A stretch of 64,000 nucleotides of DNA from Poa pratensis (taxonomy: Eukaryota; Streptophyta; Magnoliopsida; Poales; Poaceae): contig CAMZMU010000027.1 in the NCBI GenBank assembly GCA_947311845.1, positions 30,146,125 through 30,210,124 on the forward strand. Reading direction: 5' to 3'. A model generated the notes under the pieces. It did no database searches. It was not told where the DNA came from and was given only the letters and a program-made list of their open reading frames with translations. Shown in pieces: positions 1 through 9,955 of this stretch. Numbering within the stretch: the first letter of the stretch is position 1; each line of letters begins with the position of its first letter. A program made the position numbers and the translations under genes.

Positions 1-697
1 AAAAAAGTTGCAACATTATTATCCTTTATCCACACTTGTGCTCATGTTTCAGCACCTGCAGTATTCATAATCATCATTTGTGCTCATGTTTAGCACCTAT
101 ACTCCATATGAGAGAGTTTTCATGTTTTACTAGTATAACTATGTGGGGAATTTACACTATAGAAGTTGGGTTGTATATTCCAATGATGAGCTTCCTCAAA
201 AGTTCTTTAGGTCTTCGTGAGCAACCAAGTTGGATGCACCCCCACTAGTTCCATTGGAGAGCTTTCATACACATATAGCTCTATGTGCATCCGTTGCATG
301 GCAATCACTGCTCCTTACATAGCTTCGATTATAAGACTTCCTCTTGTCTAATGATCACTTATAACTTTGTGAGACTTTCTTCAATTGGCCTTCAAAACCC
401 CCCATTAATGTTCTCTTAGCCATAACATCCTGGTGCCAATACCAAATGGTTACGCTCACCGGTTGAGTAGGCTTCGAAACTATTGATTCATGACGTTCAT
501 GTTTATTTTTACTTGACTGGATCCGTACTCTATGTTGTGAAAATTTACTTGATGATTGGAATTGAAGGATAGAACTCCTACACTGGATACTTAAAACATC
601 TTTAATGAACCTTGTACGGTTTCATGTCTTTAAAGCAATCATTCATGAAAACTTTTAGCGTGTTTAACTATCTTGCTTTATTATCTCTTATTTAATA

Positions 698-956
698 CTC
701 CCTCCGTTCCTGATTATAAGGCCTATAGTTTTCTCTAAAAAGTCAAACTTGACTAACTGTGACCAAGATTTTAGAAAAAACTATTAATATTTCAAATATT
801 AGGAATATAAAATGCAATAATATACTTCATGATGAATCTAAAGATACTGATTTGACATTCAAAATCCTAATAATATTTTCTCAAATCTTGGTCAAAGTTA
901 GTCAGGTTTGACTTTTCAGAGAAAACTATAGGCCTTACAATCAGGAACGGAGGGAG
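698..956. mobile_element. Stowaway (Tc1/Mariner) MITE
   Basis: The 259-bp element starts CTCCCTCCGTTCCTG and ends with the inverse, with terminal inverted repeats of roughly 50 bp and TA duplications at 696-697 and 957-958. The complete LTR element at 56-64 kb has an uninterrupted TTTATATCAACT at the matching place, so this is a secondary insertion into the retrotransposon. Confidence 0.9.
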
Positions 957-1116
957 TATCAATTATAGATATTTGCTTTGAATGGTTTGATCTCAGCTCG
1001 CATGCCTTACATCACTATTAGATCAAGATTATGTTGGTAGCATGTCACTTCAGAAATTATTTTGTTTTTATCGTTTACCTACTCGAGGACGAGAAGAAAC
1101 TAAGCTTTGGGATGTT

Positions 1117-2666
1117 TGATACGTCTCAAACGTGTCTATAATTTCTGATGTTTCATGCTTGTTTTATATACCATTTGCTACATGTTTTATATATACTTCA
1201 TATCATTTTTATGCATTTTCTGGGACTAACATATTAACAAGATGCCACAGGGCCAGTTCCTGTTTTCTGCTGTTTTTCTATTCCATATAATTACTTAAGA
1301 AAATATTCTCGGAATTGGACGAAACAAGGACCCAACCTCCTATTTTCCCGACGCGTCAACGGAGTCCAAAGCAGAGAAGGAGGGGAGCCATGAGCCAACC
1401 ACACCATGTGGTGGCGCCCCCCCTCTGACCACGCCGCCACGTGGTGAGGGTCCCTCGGAGCGCCACCGACCATCGTCCTTTCGCCTATTTATTGCCCCCG
1501 ACACGAAAACCCTAAAACGATCCATCATATTCCACGAAAAGTTCCGCAGCTCCGTCGCCATCGAAGACAAGTTTCGGGGGTCAGAAGTTCTTGTTCCGGC
1601 ACCTTGCCGGGGATTGACCCCCGGAGCCATCTCCATCGACTCCACCGCCTCCACTTCGACTCCATGATGGTTTGTGAGTAGTTCCCCCATGAACTACGGG
1701 TTCTTGGCTGTAGCTAGTTGGTACTCTCTCTCCCATGTACTTCAATACAATGATCTCATGAGCTGCCTTACATGATTGAGATCCATATGATGTAATTGGT
1801 GTTGTGTTTGTTGGGATCCGATAAATTGTGGAATTGTGATCAGCTTGTTCATCATGTTATCATACTATTGTTTATTTAAGATCTTGCATGCTCTCCAGTA
1901 CTTGTGGTTACCCTGATCAAGTAGTTGCATGTATCTCCAAGAGGGAGTATTTATGCTAGATAGTGGGTTCAGTCTCCATTTAATCTGGGGGAGTGACAGC
2001 AACCTCTAAGGTTGTGTATTTATGCTAGATTGTTGCCACTAGGGGTAAAACAACAACGCTTTGTCCAAGGATAATTGTGTTGTTTACATTATGCACTTTA
2101 CTTAATACAATAATCTGTTGTTTGCAACTTTATACTGGAAGGGGTGTGGATGCTAACCTGAAGGTGGATTATTTAGGTACAGATGTATGCTGGATAGCGG
2201 TCTGTGTATCTTGTTGTAATGCCCAATTAAATACTACAGGTAAACTTTATCTTATCATAGTATGCATTGTCATGCCCTCACAATTATCAATTGCCAACTG
2301 TAATTTGTTCACCCAACACATGTTATTGGAGAGTTACTACTAGTGTAGATAGCTGGAACCCCGGTCCTTCTGTCATCATCAAATACTCATTTGGTCATAT
2401 ATGCCATTAGAAGTAGTATCAACTATTTTCTGCTGCCATTGCCTCTGTGTTACTGCTACTGCTGTTGTGTTACTATTACTATTGCTCTCATATTACTGCT
2501 GCTTTCACATCACCCCTGTTACTAGTGCTTTTCTAGGTGCAGCTGAATTGACAACTCCGCTGTTAAGGCTTATAAGTATTCTTTATCTCCCCTTGTGTCG
2601 AATATATAAATTTGAGTTTTACTTCCCTCGAAAACTGTTGCGATCCCCTATACTTGTGGGTTATCA
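1117..2666 (+). repeat. 3' LTR, about 1.55 kb
   Basis: It begins TGATACGTC and ends TTATCA. A TATA-like stretch (CCTATTTATTG, about 1483) lies in the U3 part. The LTR is clearly homologous to the inverted copies at 56239-57776 and 62144-63667. A short open frame at its 3' end (2401-2793) is only a reading of the LTR and its flank. Confidence 0.88.
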
Positions 2667-3120
2667 GGCCACTTCCGCACTTTCAGAGGCAATGTCATGT
2701 CGTCATCCATCGTTTGCCGACGCCGCTGACGACAACTGCAACGATGGATGGTGCTGGCCTTCCCTCGTTCCGACGGGCGCCAGCATGAGGTAGGAACAAA
2801 ATTCCTAGTAGAAAAAGCTCAACAAATTAACCAGATGCAGCAGCTGCCATCGTGTCACTGACAATCGAGGCCCACCTTATACAATACAATAGTAGTAGAG
2901 TTTCCTCTAAGCAACACCGGAGTCCAGTTCACTCTGCCTCCGCGATAAGATTCCATCCCCTCCACGTCGCCAAGGCACCGCGCCGACGCCGACCCGACCC
3001 TGACCCCTATCGGGCACCGAGCATGAAGGCCCTAGGCACCGACCTGCTTCCCTGCTCGCGCCTCCTCCGCTCCGTGTTGTTCGCCTTCGCCTGCCACCTT
3101 CCTCGTCGGCTACTGCTCGG
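2667..3120 (+). pseudogene. Truncated duplicate of the 5' end of the PMT10/11-like methyltransferase gene
   Basis: The stretch is collinear with 23464-23900: the promoter/leader, then an ATG at 3023 reading MKALGTDLLPCSRLLRS, against [17 protein letters not shown] in the intact gene. Similarity continues to the membrane-anchor codons (FLVGY region) and stops near 3120. It starts exactly at the end of the retrotransposon LTR, so that insertion probably cut off the upstream part. No downstream exons follow, and the anchor region carries indels, so it cannot code for the enzyme. What is seen is sequence similarity; that it is a segmental duplication is inference. Confidence 0.82.
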
Positions 3121-3773
3121 TATGCCGACGACAACGTCCTGAACACAAGGATGACGGTGATGGTGCAACAACGGGGTCGAGTAGCTGAGTAGGACCACGC
3201 ATTAGACACGGTCAACGTTGATGTGGTGCAAAACGGTTATGTCTCGACATAATGTTAGGTCCCACCATCTGTTAACGCCCTTGTCCGAGCGCCAACACCC
3301 CGTGCCACGTTATCGCCTGGGTAGACCCCCTTGTCAGATTTCGTGCCAATCGGGCTCAATTTGCTTTTAGCATTGTTTTGCAAATAAATGACACAACAAT
3401 TTGTGGTGGTTCTGTATCTCGAAAATGAAAGTGGCGCCCTTTTTCACAATTTAACGCGAAAGTGGTGATTTTATGCTATGGGAGAAGTAGACGCTTTCTT
3501 CGTTTGTTATTGTAGCTAAATAATAAATTTTCTACAATACGTTGTATTCATGTATCTACCCCTAACGAGGGCTCCAAAACTAGTTCAACTAGGAGTCCGC
3601 TGTCCGTCCTCTGCTTGGAGAAGGATCCGGAAGAACCTAGGAGATCGATTTCGTAATCCAACCCTGACCAGTTGACGCGAATTAACTAACTTTAGTGGCG
3701 CACGGAGCGGCGGCACAAAGCGTCTCGGCGACTGCCTCGCCTCGGTTAATTTTTTTTTTTTTTTTTTTTTGCC
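3121..3773. other. No recognised feature
   Basis: I see no gene, terminal repeat or known element here. It ends in a run of about 22 T (3749-3771) just before the BiP-like ATG. Its position upstream of the pseudogene would make it the old promoter region, but no clear TATA box is placed. Confidence 0.4.
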
Positions 3774-5342
3774 ATGGCTCGGGCCACCGCGATCTTCTTC
3801 ATCTGCCTGCTGGTGGCGTCCCATGCGACTGCGTGGGTCATTAATAAAGATGACGACTCCAAGTGGCCGATAATGTTCATCACCGTAATTGCCGTCCATC
3901 TCGGCAACACCAATTCCTGCGTCTCCGGCTACACCGACGCCGGGATGGGTTCAAGATATGCATCCCGTCCTGGGTTGCATTAGCTGACGACGGACGCTTC
4001 CTCGTCGGCGAGGCCGCCAAGAACCACGGCGCGGCAGACTCGCAAGCTGCCGCCTTTGGTTTCAAGCGTTTGCTGGGTTTAAAGTACTGCCGCGTTTATA
4101 TGATATACTGCATTAGATTGATTGTACAGAACAGTTTTATAAGTACTATTTGGTTAATTGGTTGTTTGATCAAATCTTTCAGGTTTTTCAGCTACGATCA
4201 GGAGGACATCCAGAGACTCGCCGAGCGTGTGCCCTATAAGATCGTCGAGAGCGACGAGGGTGGTGTTAGCCTCGAGCTGAGGTCCAGGGCCACTGGCGTG
4301 GCCAATCGACTGCACGTGTCCACGGCCGCCGCCATGGTGGTCGCCCAGCTCAAGTCTAGCGCGGAGGCCTACCTCGGCCTCAAGGTTCACGACGCCGTTG
4401 TGACCGTCCCGTATTACTTCGACCAGGGGGCCGGGATGCGGCCATGGACGCCGCTGCCGAGTATGCCGGCATGGCGACCGCCAGGATCATCGACGAGCCC
4501 ACTGCCGCCGCCGTCTCGCACGGAATCCACAAGTGGCTGCGCAACGAAGGAAGACTTCTTGTGCTGCATGTTGGCGGCGGCACCACGGACGCCTCCGTTC
4601 TAAGGTACCACGACGGCGTGTTTGAGGGCTGCGGGTGCAAACGCGACCTGCACCTCGGAGGAGACGACGTTGATCAGAGGATCACGGACCACTTCGTGGA
4701 ACTAATCCACAACAAGCATGGCCTCGACATCAGGAACGACACCATCGCCCTAGGGAAACTAATGACAGAGTGTGAGACGACGTTGATCAGAGGATCACGG
4801 ACCACTTCGTGGAACTAATCCACAACAAGCATGGCCTCGACATCAGGAACGACACCATCGCCCTAGGGAAACTAATGACAGAGTGTGAGCATGCCAAGAA
4901 GGAGCTCAGCGCTCGAGATGTCGCCCATGTCACACTCCCTCACACTGGCCTGTCAGAGCCGCTGACACGGGCCAAGCTCGAGGAGCTCAACCATGATCTT
5001 TTCCAGAGAATCGTCTCACTGGTGGACAAGGTAGAGGTACGAGGCAACAAACTATCCGAGAACAAGGATTTAATCGATGAGGTTCTTCTTGTTGGCGGAA
5101 GCGCCAGGATCCCAATGATTCAACACCTCATAAGCAACTACTTTGAAGCAAAGAAACCTATTATGGTGGCGCAACCTGACGACGAGTCTGTTGTTTACGG
5201 AGGCCCTCTTCTCGAACAACCGCATGGGGATCGTTACGAGTGTATGGGAGTTGGTGGCCGGCGTCAGTATTCGTTTTCAGACGCGTGTTACCCTCGAATC
5301 ACTCCCCCTCGTCTCCCTGTGTTGAAGCCTCTTCGTTCTTAA
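3774..5342 (+). pseudogene. HSP70/BiP-like (ER lumenal chaperone) pseudogene
   Basis: The reading starts with a secretory signal peptide (MARATAIFFICLLVASHATA) and continues with HSP70 ATPase-domain motifs: HLGNTNSCV (phosphate-1 loop, normally DLGTTYSCV), GEAAKN, VPYKIV, VTVPYYF, EPTAAAVSHG, VGGGTTDAS (phosphate 2), HLGGDDVDQR, SEPLTRAKLEELN, LVGGSARIP. A 99-bp GT-AG intron (4084-4182) keeps the frame, so the copy is not retroprocessed. The frame is broken near 3943 and near 4438, and again by an exact 113-bp tandem duplication (4661-4773, 4774-4886). The substrate-binding half is missing or degenerate after about 5230. Normal BiP is about 660 residues. The invariant ATP-site residues of the first loop are also changed. 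No function is expected. Confidence 0.9.
4661..4886 (+). repeat. 113-bp perfect tandem duplication inside the BiP-like pseudogene
   Basis: Two adjacent copies appear identical by eye and start GAGACGACGTTGATCAG. Because 113 is not a multiple of three, the duplication shifts the HSP70 frame. The lack of differences suggests a recent event or an assembly artefact. Confidence 0.92.
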
Positions 5343-5890
5343 ATCTGCATACAAACTTTTGTCCACGGCCCGAGTTGACACCTCATGTTCAGGGTTTATG
5401 TCGCTTTTGTTTTAGGCTCCTGTCCCAACGAACATAATATGTTGCATGTGGATATCATATTTGTTTGGAGTTTGAGTTGCTTAGAGCATCTCCAACCGCC
5501 TCCCCCAAACCAAGCCCAAACGTCCGGGCAGACAGCCCGGACGACCTTTGGGCCTAAAGCATCACCCAACAACAGTCCCCAAACTGGCCCCAAACGACCG
5601 GGCGGTCCAGTACACCCCAAGCCCAGCCCAAATGTGGGGCGGGTTTGGGGCGGCCCGGACGCGTCCGCCCCCCTAGTCGCTGTCAGGTCGGGCCCGCGTG
5701 TCGGATGAAGCCTGACCGTTCGCCCCAAGTCGCTGTCAAGTCGGGCCCGCGTGTCGGATGAAGGTTGACCATCGGAGTACATTGACCGGCGGTGTCCACG
5801 CGTCGAGTGGCTCGCCGGCGTGATAAAAACAAAGCCCCGAGCAAACCCTAACCGCATTCCCATTCCCCATTCCCAAATCACCAATCCGCA

Positions 5891-6646
5891 ATGTCGAGCA
5901 GCTCCGGCAGCTTCGACTGGGATGAAGTGGCGGCGGACACGGAGAGCAAGGCGGCGGAGACGCCGGTCGAGCAAGGCGAGGACGCCGCCGACGACCTCGC
6001 ATATCGTCTCACTGTCCTCCGGTCGCTGGAGGATACGCGGGGCTCGAGCACGCTGGCGCCGGGAGCAGCCAGTGGCCAGTGCAGCCGCTGGTCGGCTCCG
6101 GCGCGTAGATCGGCGCCGCCAAGCGTCAGCCGCAGGTCAGCTCCAGCCTCTGCGACACCGCCGCGTCGTCGTCTCCCGCCGGTCCAAGTCCCTCCTGGAT
6201 GGAGGATCCTTCCCGATGGGGAGGGGTGGAGGCTTCTGCCGGTGCCGCCGCCGTGGGCGCCGGAGATGATGGAGCGCGCGTTCCGCCAGGCGAAGCGGGC
6301 GGGCCAATCGCTGAGCGTGGCTGCTGTCGTCGCGGGGCTGACGCGGACCTCCCCCTCCAGGTGGTGGCTCAGTCCTTCACCTCCGCCGAGACCGCCGCCC
6401 GTCGCCGCCGCCGCAAGGACCAAGAAGCGCGGGAGGCGGCCATCGCGCTATCGCAGGCGGAGGCGGAGAAGAAGAGAAGGCGCGCCCAATGCGAGCGGCC
6501 ACGCGGAGGAGCAGGCCCGCGCCGTGCGGATCCTCTCCGGCCAAGTCGACGACGACGAGGAAGACCCATATCCGTACTACGCCTTCCGCAAGCGCTCCAA
6601 GGGCAACGCCGTCGGCGGCTCCGGCAAGCGCAAACCTCCGATGTGA
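5891..6646 (+). pseudogene. ORF inside the Harbinger-type element, unknown product
   Basis: An open frame of 251 codons begins MSSSSGSFDWDEVAADTESK and ends in a lysine/arginine-rich tail (AFRKRSKG...KRKPPM). The middle is proline/arginine-rich in this frame, while the next frame (from 6199) reads a more protein-like stretch with AQSFTSAETAARRRRRK and EAREAAIALSQAEAEKK. Compensating indels have therefore probably scrambled the middle. Acidic start, basic charged helix and basic tail would fit a nuclear protein or a captured gene fragment. I do not recognise a domain. It could be the DNA-binding ORF1 that Harbinger elements carry beside the transposase; that is speculation. Confidence 0.4.
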
Positions 6647-6841
6647 GATTTGTCAACCTAAAATTACTTTTGTATGTAAGTAATCCGTCAACCTGCTGTC
6701 GGATGAACGAACTATCTCAACGTTGTATATGATCTACGTTGATGAACTATCTCTATCTACGTTGCTTGGGTTTGCGTTGTTTTGGGGATTTCGTTTGAGG
6801 AGGACGGCTGGAGCGGCACGTTTTTAGGGGTCGCCCGGTCG

Positions 6842-6877
6842 CTGTCCGCGGACACGTCCGGACGTGTCCGCGGACAG
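6842..6877. repeat. 36-bp perfect palindrome
   Basis: The left half reads CTGTCCGCGGACACGTCC and the right half is its exact reverse complement with no spacer. It also contains the smaller palindrome GTCCGCGGAC twice. It lies about 40 bp inside the right end of the Harbinger-type element. Confidence 0.95.
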
Positions 6878-6939
6878 TTTGGGGGCCAAATTTGGCAACT
6901 CCGACTGGAGATGCTCTTAAATTATCTCAAATATTTCTT

Positions 6940-7880
6940 TGTCGGAAAAACGTCTCAAACATTTGAATTGCAGGATGTTTTCAAACTATGAAAAAAATGT
7001 AGTATGAGTGTATATATCACTCGGCAAAGAGGGGTTATGCTGAGTGTAACATTTTGCAGACATGACATGGTATGTAACACTCAGCAAACCCACTGCCAAT
7101 ACACTCGGCCAGGTGCGGACCTAGAACGAAAACAAGCCGGTGTCACCGTTTAAATATCAATCATATTTTTCACTTTCACTTAGGGGTGTCACACACTATA
7201 AAATAGATGAAGTATTTTAAAGAAATCCAGTTTTACCCGGTGTCATGTGACACCTGGGTACTATAACCTGGGTAGGCCCCTGTACTCGGCGTAGAAAACA
7301 ATTTGAAAGTGGGCTTGAAATGTTTGTCGGGTACCAGGATGTTACGCTCAGACAACTCTGAAGCACACGGGAGCCCCACGCGTCCCGGTCAAACACGTGG
7401 GATGCGCGTGGTGTGCTCGTGTGATCCAAGTGTTTGTTGAGTGTAACATTCTGACACCCCCCAAACATGAGTGACATATCCTTCCATTCTCCTTCTTTGT
7501 CACATCACTTTTTTTCCACCGAGCATCTCTATTTGACGCTCGGCAAATGTTTTGTATGGTGAGCGGAACACTCGACAAAGTATTTACAAGGTGCAGTTAG
7601 GGCTTTGTCGACTGCCTCAACCGTCGACATACAACAAGAAACTAATAGTGAATCATGTTCTTCTCGTGAAGTAGCTCTTTAGTTTTGGACAAAATTCAAC
7701 GCCTCATAGGCAACTACTTCGAGCACATCACTTTTTCCGCCGAGCACCTCTATTTCACACTCGGCAGAATGTTTGCATGCATTTATGGCTTTGTTGAGTG
7801 CCGGCTTACAGCAAGAATCTGGTAGCGAATCATATGTTATTCTCGTGAAGTAGCTCCTTCAGTTTGGGACAAAATTCATC
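6940..7880. mobile_element. CACTA-like transposon remnant
   Basis: Many copies of CACTCGGCAAA and variants (CACTCAGCAAA, CACTCGACAAA, CTCGGCAGA, and inverted CCGAG) are scattered at about 7019, 7078, 7105, 7541, 7569 and 7758. This is the usual look of the subterminal repeats of Triticeae CACTA elements. A unit of about 150 bp (GTAGCTC...GGACAAAATTCA) occurs twice, ending near 7700 and 7880. No CACTA termini, TSD or transposase are visible, so only a fragment remains. Confidence 0.5.
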
Positions 7881-8166
7881 CCGCTGAACTATACTAGATG
7901 GATACATAAATATTTGATAGGGATTAGTTATTTTAAGCCCGTTTGGATATTTATCTTCCACCTTGACAATGCCGCTAAAATATCAATATCTTGTGATATT
8001 GGCATTGAGATTGAATATCAGCAGTTTTGTTTGGATTTGTCAGTAACCCATAATTGATACCGAGGTCGAATACGAGATCATGTCTGTCTTTTTCCTCTCA
8101 ACGTCACATCCGCAAGTGCCGCAGATAGGAGGGATGGAGGGTGGGACGACAAGAGAGAAGGGTGGA
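7881..8166. other. Left flank of the Tat-lineage element; no gene
   Basis: This is unassigned sequence. Its last 40 bases (about 8127-8166) recur directly after the right LTR, because the retrotransposon landed in one unit of a pre-existing 49-bp tandem repeat. Confidence 0.5.
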
Positions 8167-8656
8167 TGACGAGGGGTAGACTCATCAAGACCCATGGTTA
8201 AGGTCCCTAGGTTATGAATATGAGGGAGAGAACGTGGTAGAGCTGGAAGTATCGTCGGCTGACAAGCAGGGCAAAGATTTTACCCAGGTTCAGGGCCCTC
8301 GTGTGGAGGTAACACCCCTACGTCCTGCCTGTCTGTTATTGCTGTGTGAATATGATGGTTACAAGAGTCCCGGCGAGATGTCGATCTCGCTAGGGTTTTG
8401 GTGGCTCTGAAAGTACGTGGTCTGGTTCGATGGCCCTCCCAGTCCTTAAATAGTAGGCTGGGTCTCGGGTGTTCGTAACCGACTCGATTTACAAGTAAGG
8501 AAACTCTAAACCGACTATTGCTTCGCCAAACTTGGAGGATACTTCATCTTCGTGGGCCTCCCTTCATGGGCTTCATGTAGGCTCTGATAGTTGGGCATAT
8601 TCGATACGTGCACCAGGTCCCTCATGGTAGGGTACCCGATAGGCATACCCATGTCA
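8167..8656 (-). repeat. 3' LTR of the Tat-lineage element
   Basis: On the plus strand it starts TGACGAGGGGTAGAC and ends CCCATGTCA. The adjacent minus-strand tract CTCGGGGGCTAC (8657-8668) is the polypurine tract. The preceding bases GTGGA are one copy of the target duplication. Confidence 0.93.
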
Positions 8657-9955
8657 GTAGCCCCCGAGTACTTGTCTGATTCGAAGAGTCGGGCATGGAC
8701 TCATACATCATGCACGTTATGTTCTTTGCATTTGTGTCGTATGATTTGAAATGTTTGTATGAAATAGCACATGTTGGCTATGTCGAGTGTTTCATCGACT
8801 ATGAATTTTTGCTTATGATAATCAAGTGATATTAGCTTAGCAGGCCCGGCACACACGACGGATCGGGGCCAGTTAACTACCATTTGTGGCAAAACCATAC
8901 TAGCTTTCAATCAAACTCGAGTCCCCGGACTCGAATCTGGAACAAACTGGACAGACTCGAAACAGCCGTTGAGGTCTTACGGAATCGAACTGCAGTATAA
9001 TTTTGAATCAACCCAACGCGTTCGTCGGGGATAATTCATCATGTCTGCTGACACGGAAAATTTAAGGATAACGCTGCTGGAGCGGTCCTTAGCCCAGCTC
9101 GACTGATCGGTGGGTCTTACCTTTGCACTATGCATGCAGCATCCAAGGATCGTCGGATCAACTCGGGAATATTTTGAGTGTGATTTTGCTTATGAACTTA
9201 GTCGAATGTGTCGTCGACTGACACTTTTGCCATTATTCTATCGGGTGCGCGACAGCGCTCCCGATGGGAGTAGCCCCGAGATTGTGCTTTATTGCTTGCA
9301 ATGGAGGATAATCTCAAAATCTTTTACCCTGCACATTTTAGTCAAAGAATTTTTTTGATACGCTCCCGATGGGAGTATGATACTATAGTCGAAAGAATTT
9401 CGACTGGCTTTATGATCTTTACTAAAGAACCAATCGAGACTTATGCGAGAGACCACCCGAAGATATCATCGAGTGATTTTTATGCCAGTTCTGAAGGATG
9501 AAACAACGTCAGCAATGACGCATTTTGCGACTGCCATCTCTGACAAGCGGTGGCGTGCCTGGTAAGACTGATGGGACGTGACACTTCTGTGTGGGCCCAT
9601 TTTTGCAGAGCTGACCAAGTGTAGCGCCGTTTGGACTTGATTTGACCGCTCTGGCGCGGTTTTCACGGGGCGTGATGATGATTTCCTAGTTTCCCGTGCG
9701 TAGTGGGCGGAGTGGCCTGCGACGGTTGCCTTCCGCGGCCGCCACGTGTATGGCTAGATTTCGCGCGGAGCGTATGCCTTTGTTTTGACGGTTGCGATCG
9801 TATTGCGATCTGTGGTAAATAGTGGAGACGGCGCTGGCAGAATTTTTTACTTGCCATTTGCCTATTTGCGCTGCCCCTCGTCTCATCTTCCTCCTCGCGC
9901 CCACCTCCATTGCTCTGCAACCAAGCTCTCTTCTCCACCCTCATCCACCGTTGCG

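Larger units (their letters stand above)
1..2666 (+). mobile_element. 3' part of a Gypsy-type LTR element (internal region plus 3' LTR)
   Basis: Bases 1-1116 match, in reverse orientation, the internal region next to the 3' LTR of the complete element at 56239-63667. They lead through a purine-rich tract (1103-1116) into an LTR that starts TGATACGTC and ends GGGTTATCA. No gag or pol coding sequence is seen in this part. The left end lies outside the window, so the target duplication and 5' LTR cannot be checked. The LTR resembles the very common long-LTR Gypsy families of Triticeae (Sabrina/Fatima type); the family name is a guess, the LTR structure is seen directly. Confidence 0.85.
5484..6916. 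mobile_element. PIF/Harbinger-type DNA transposon, non-autonomous
   Basis: The termini are GAGCATCTCCA and its inverse, flanked by TTA (5481-5483) and TTA (6917-6919). The 3-bp TWA target duplication and this terminus are typical of PIF/Harbinger elements. No DDE transposase is recognisable in the 1.43 kb. The interior holds a GC-rich ORF region (5891-6646) and a 36-bp perfect palindrome near the right end. Classification rests on the termini and TSD only. Confidence 0.72.

Noticed and set aside
3774..5342. Processed (retrocopied) HSP70 pseudogene, suggested by a nearby homopolymer run
   Set aside because: The T run lies on the 5' side and a GT-AG intron is still present, so the copy is genomic.
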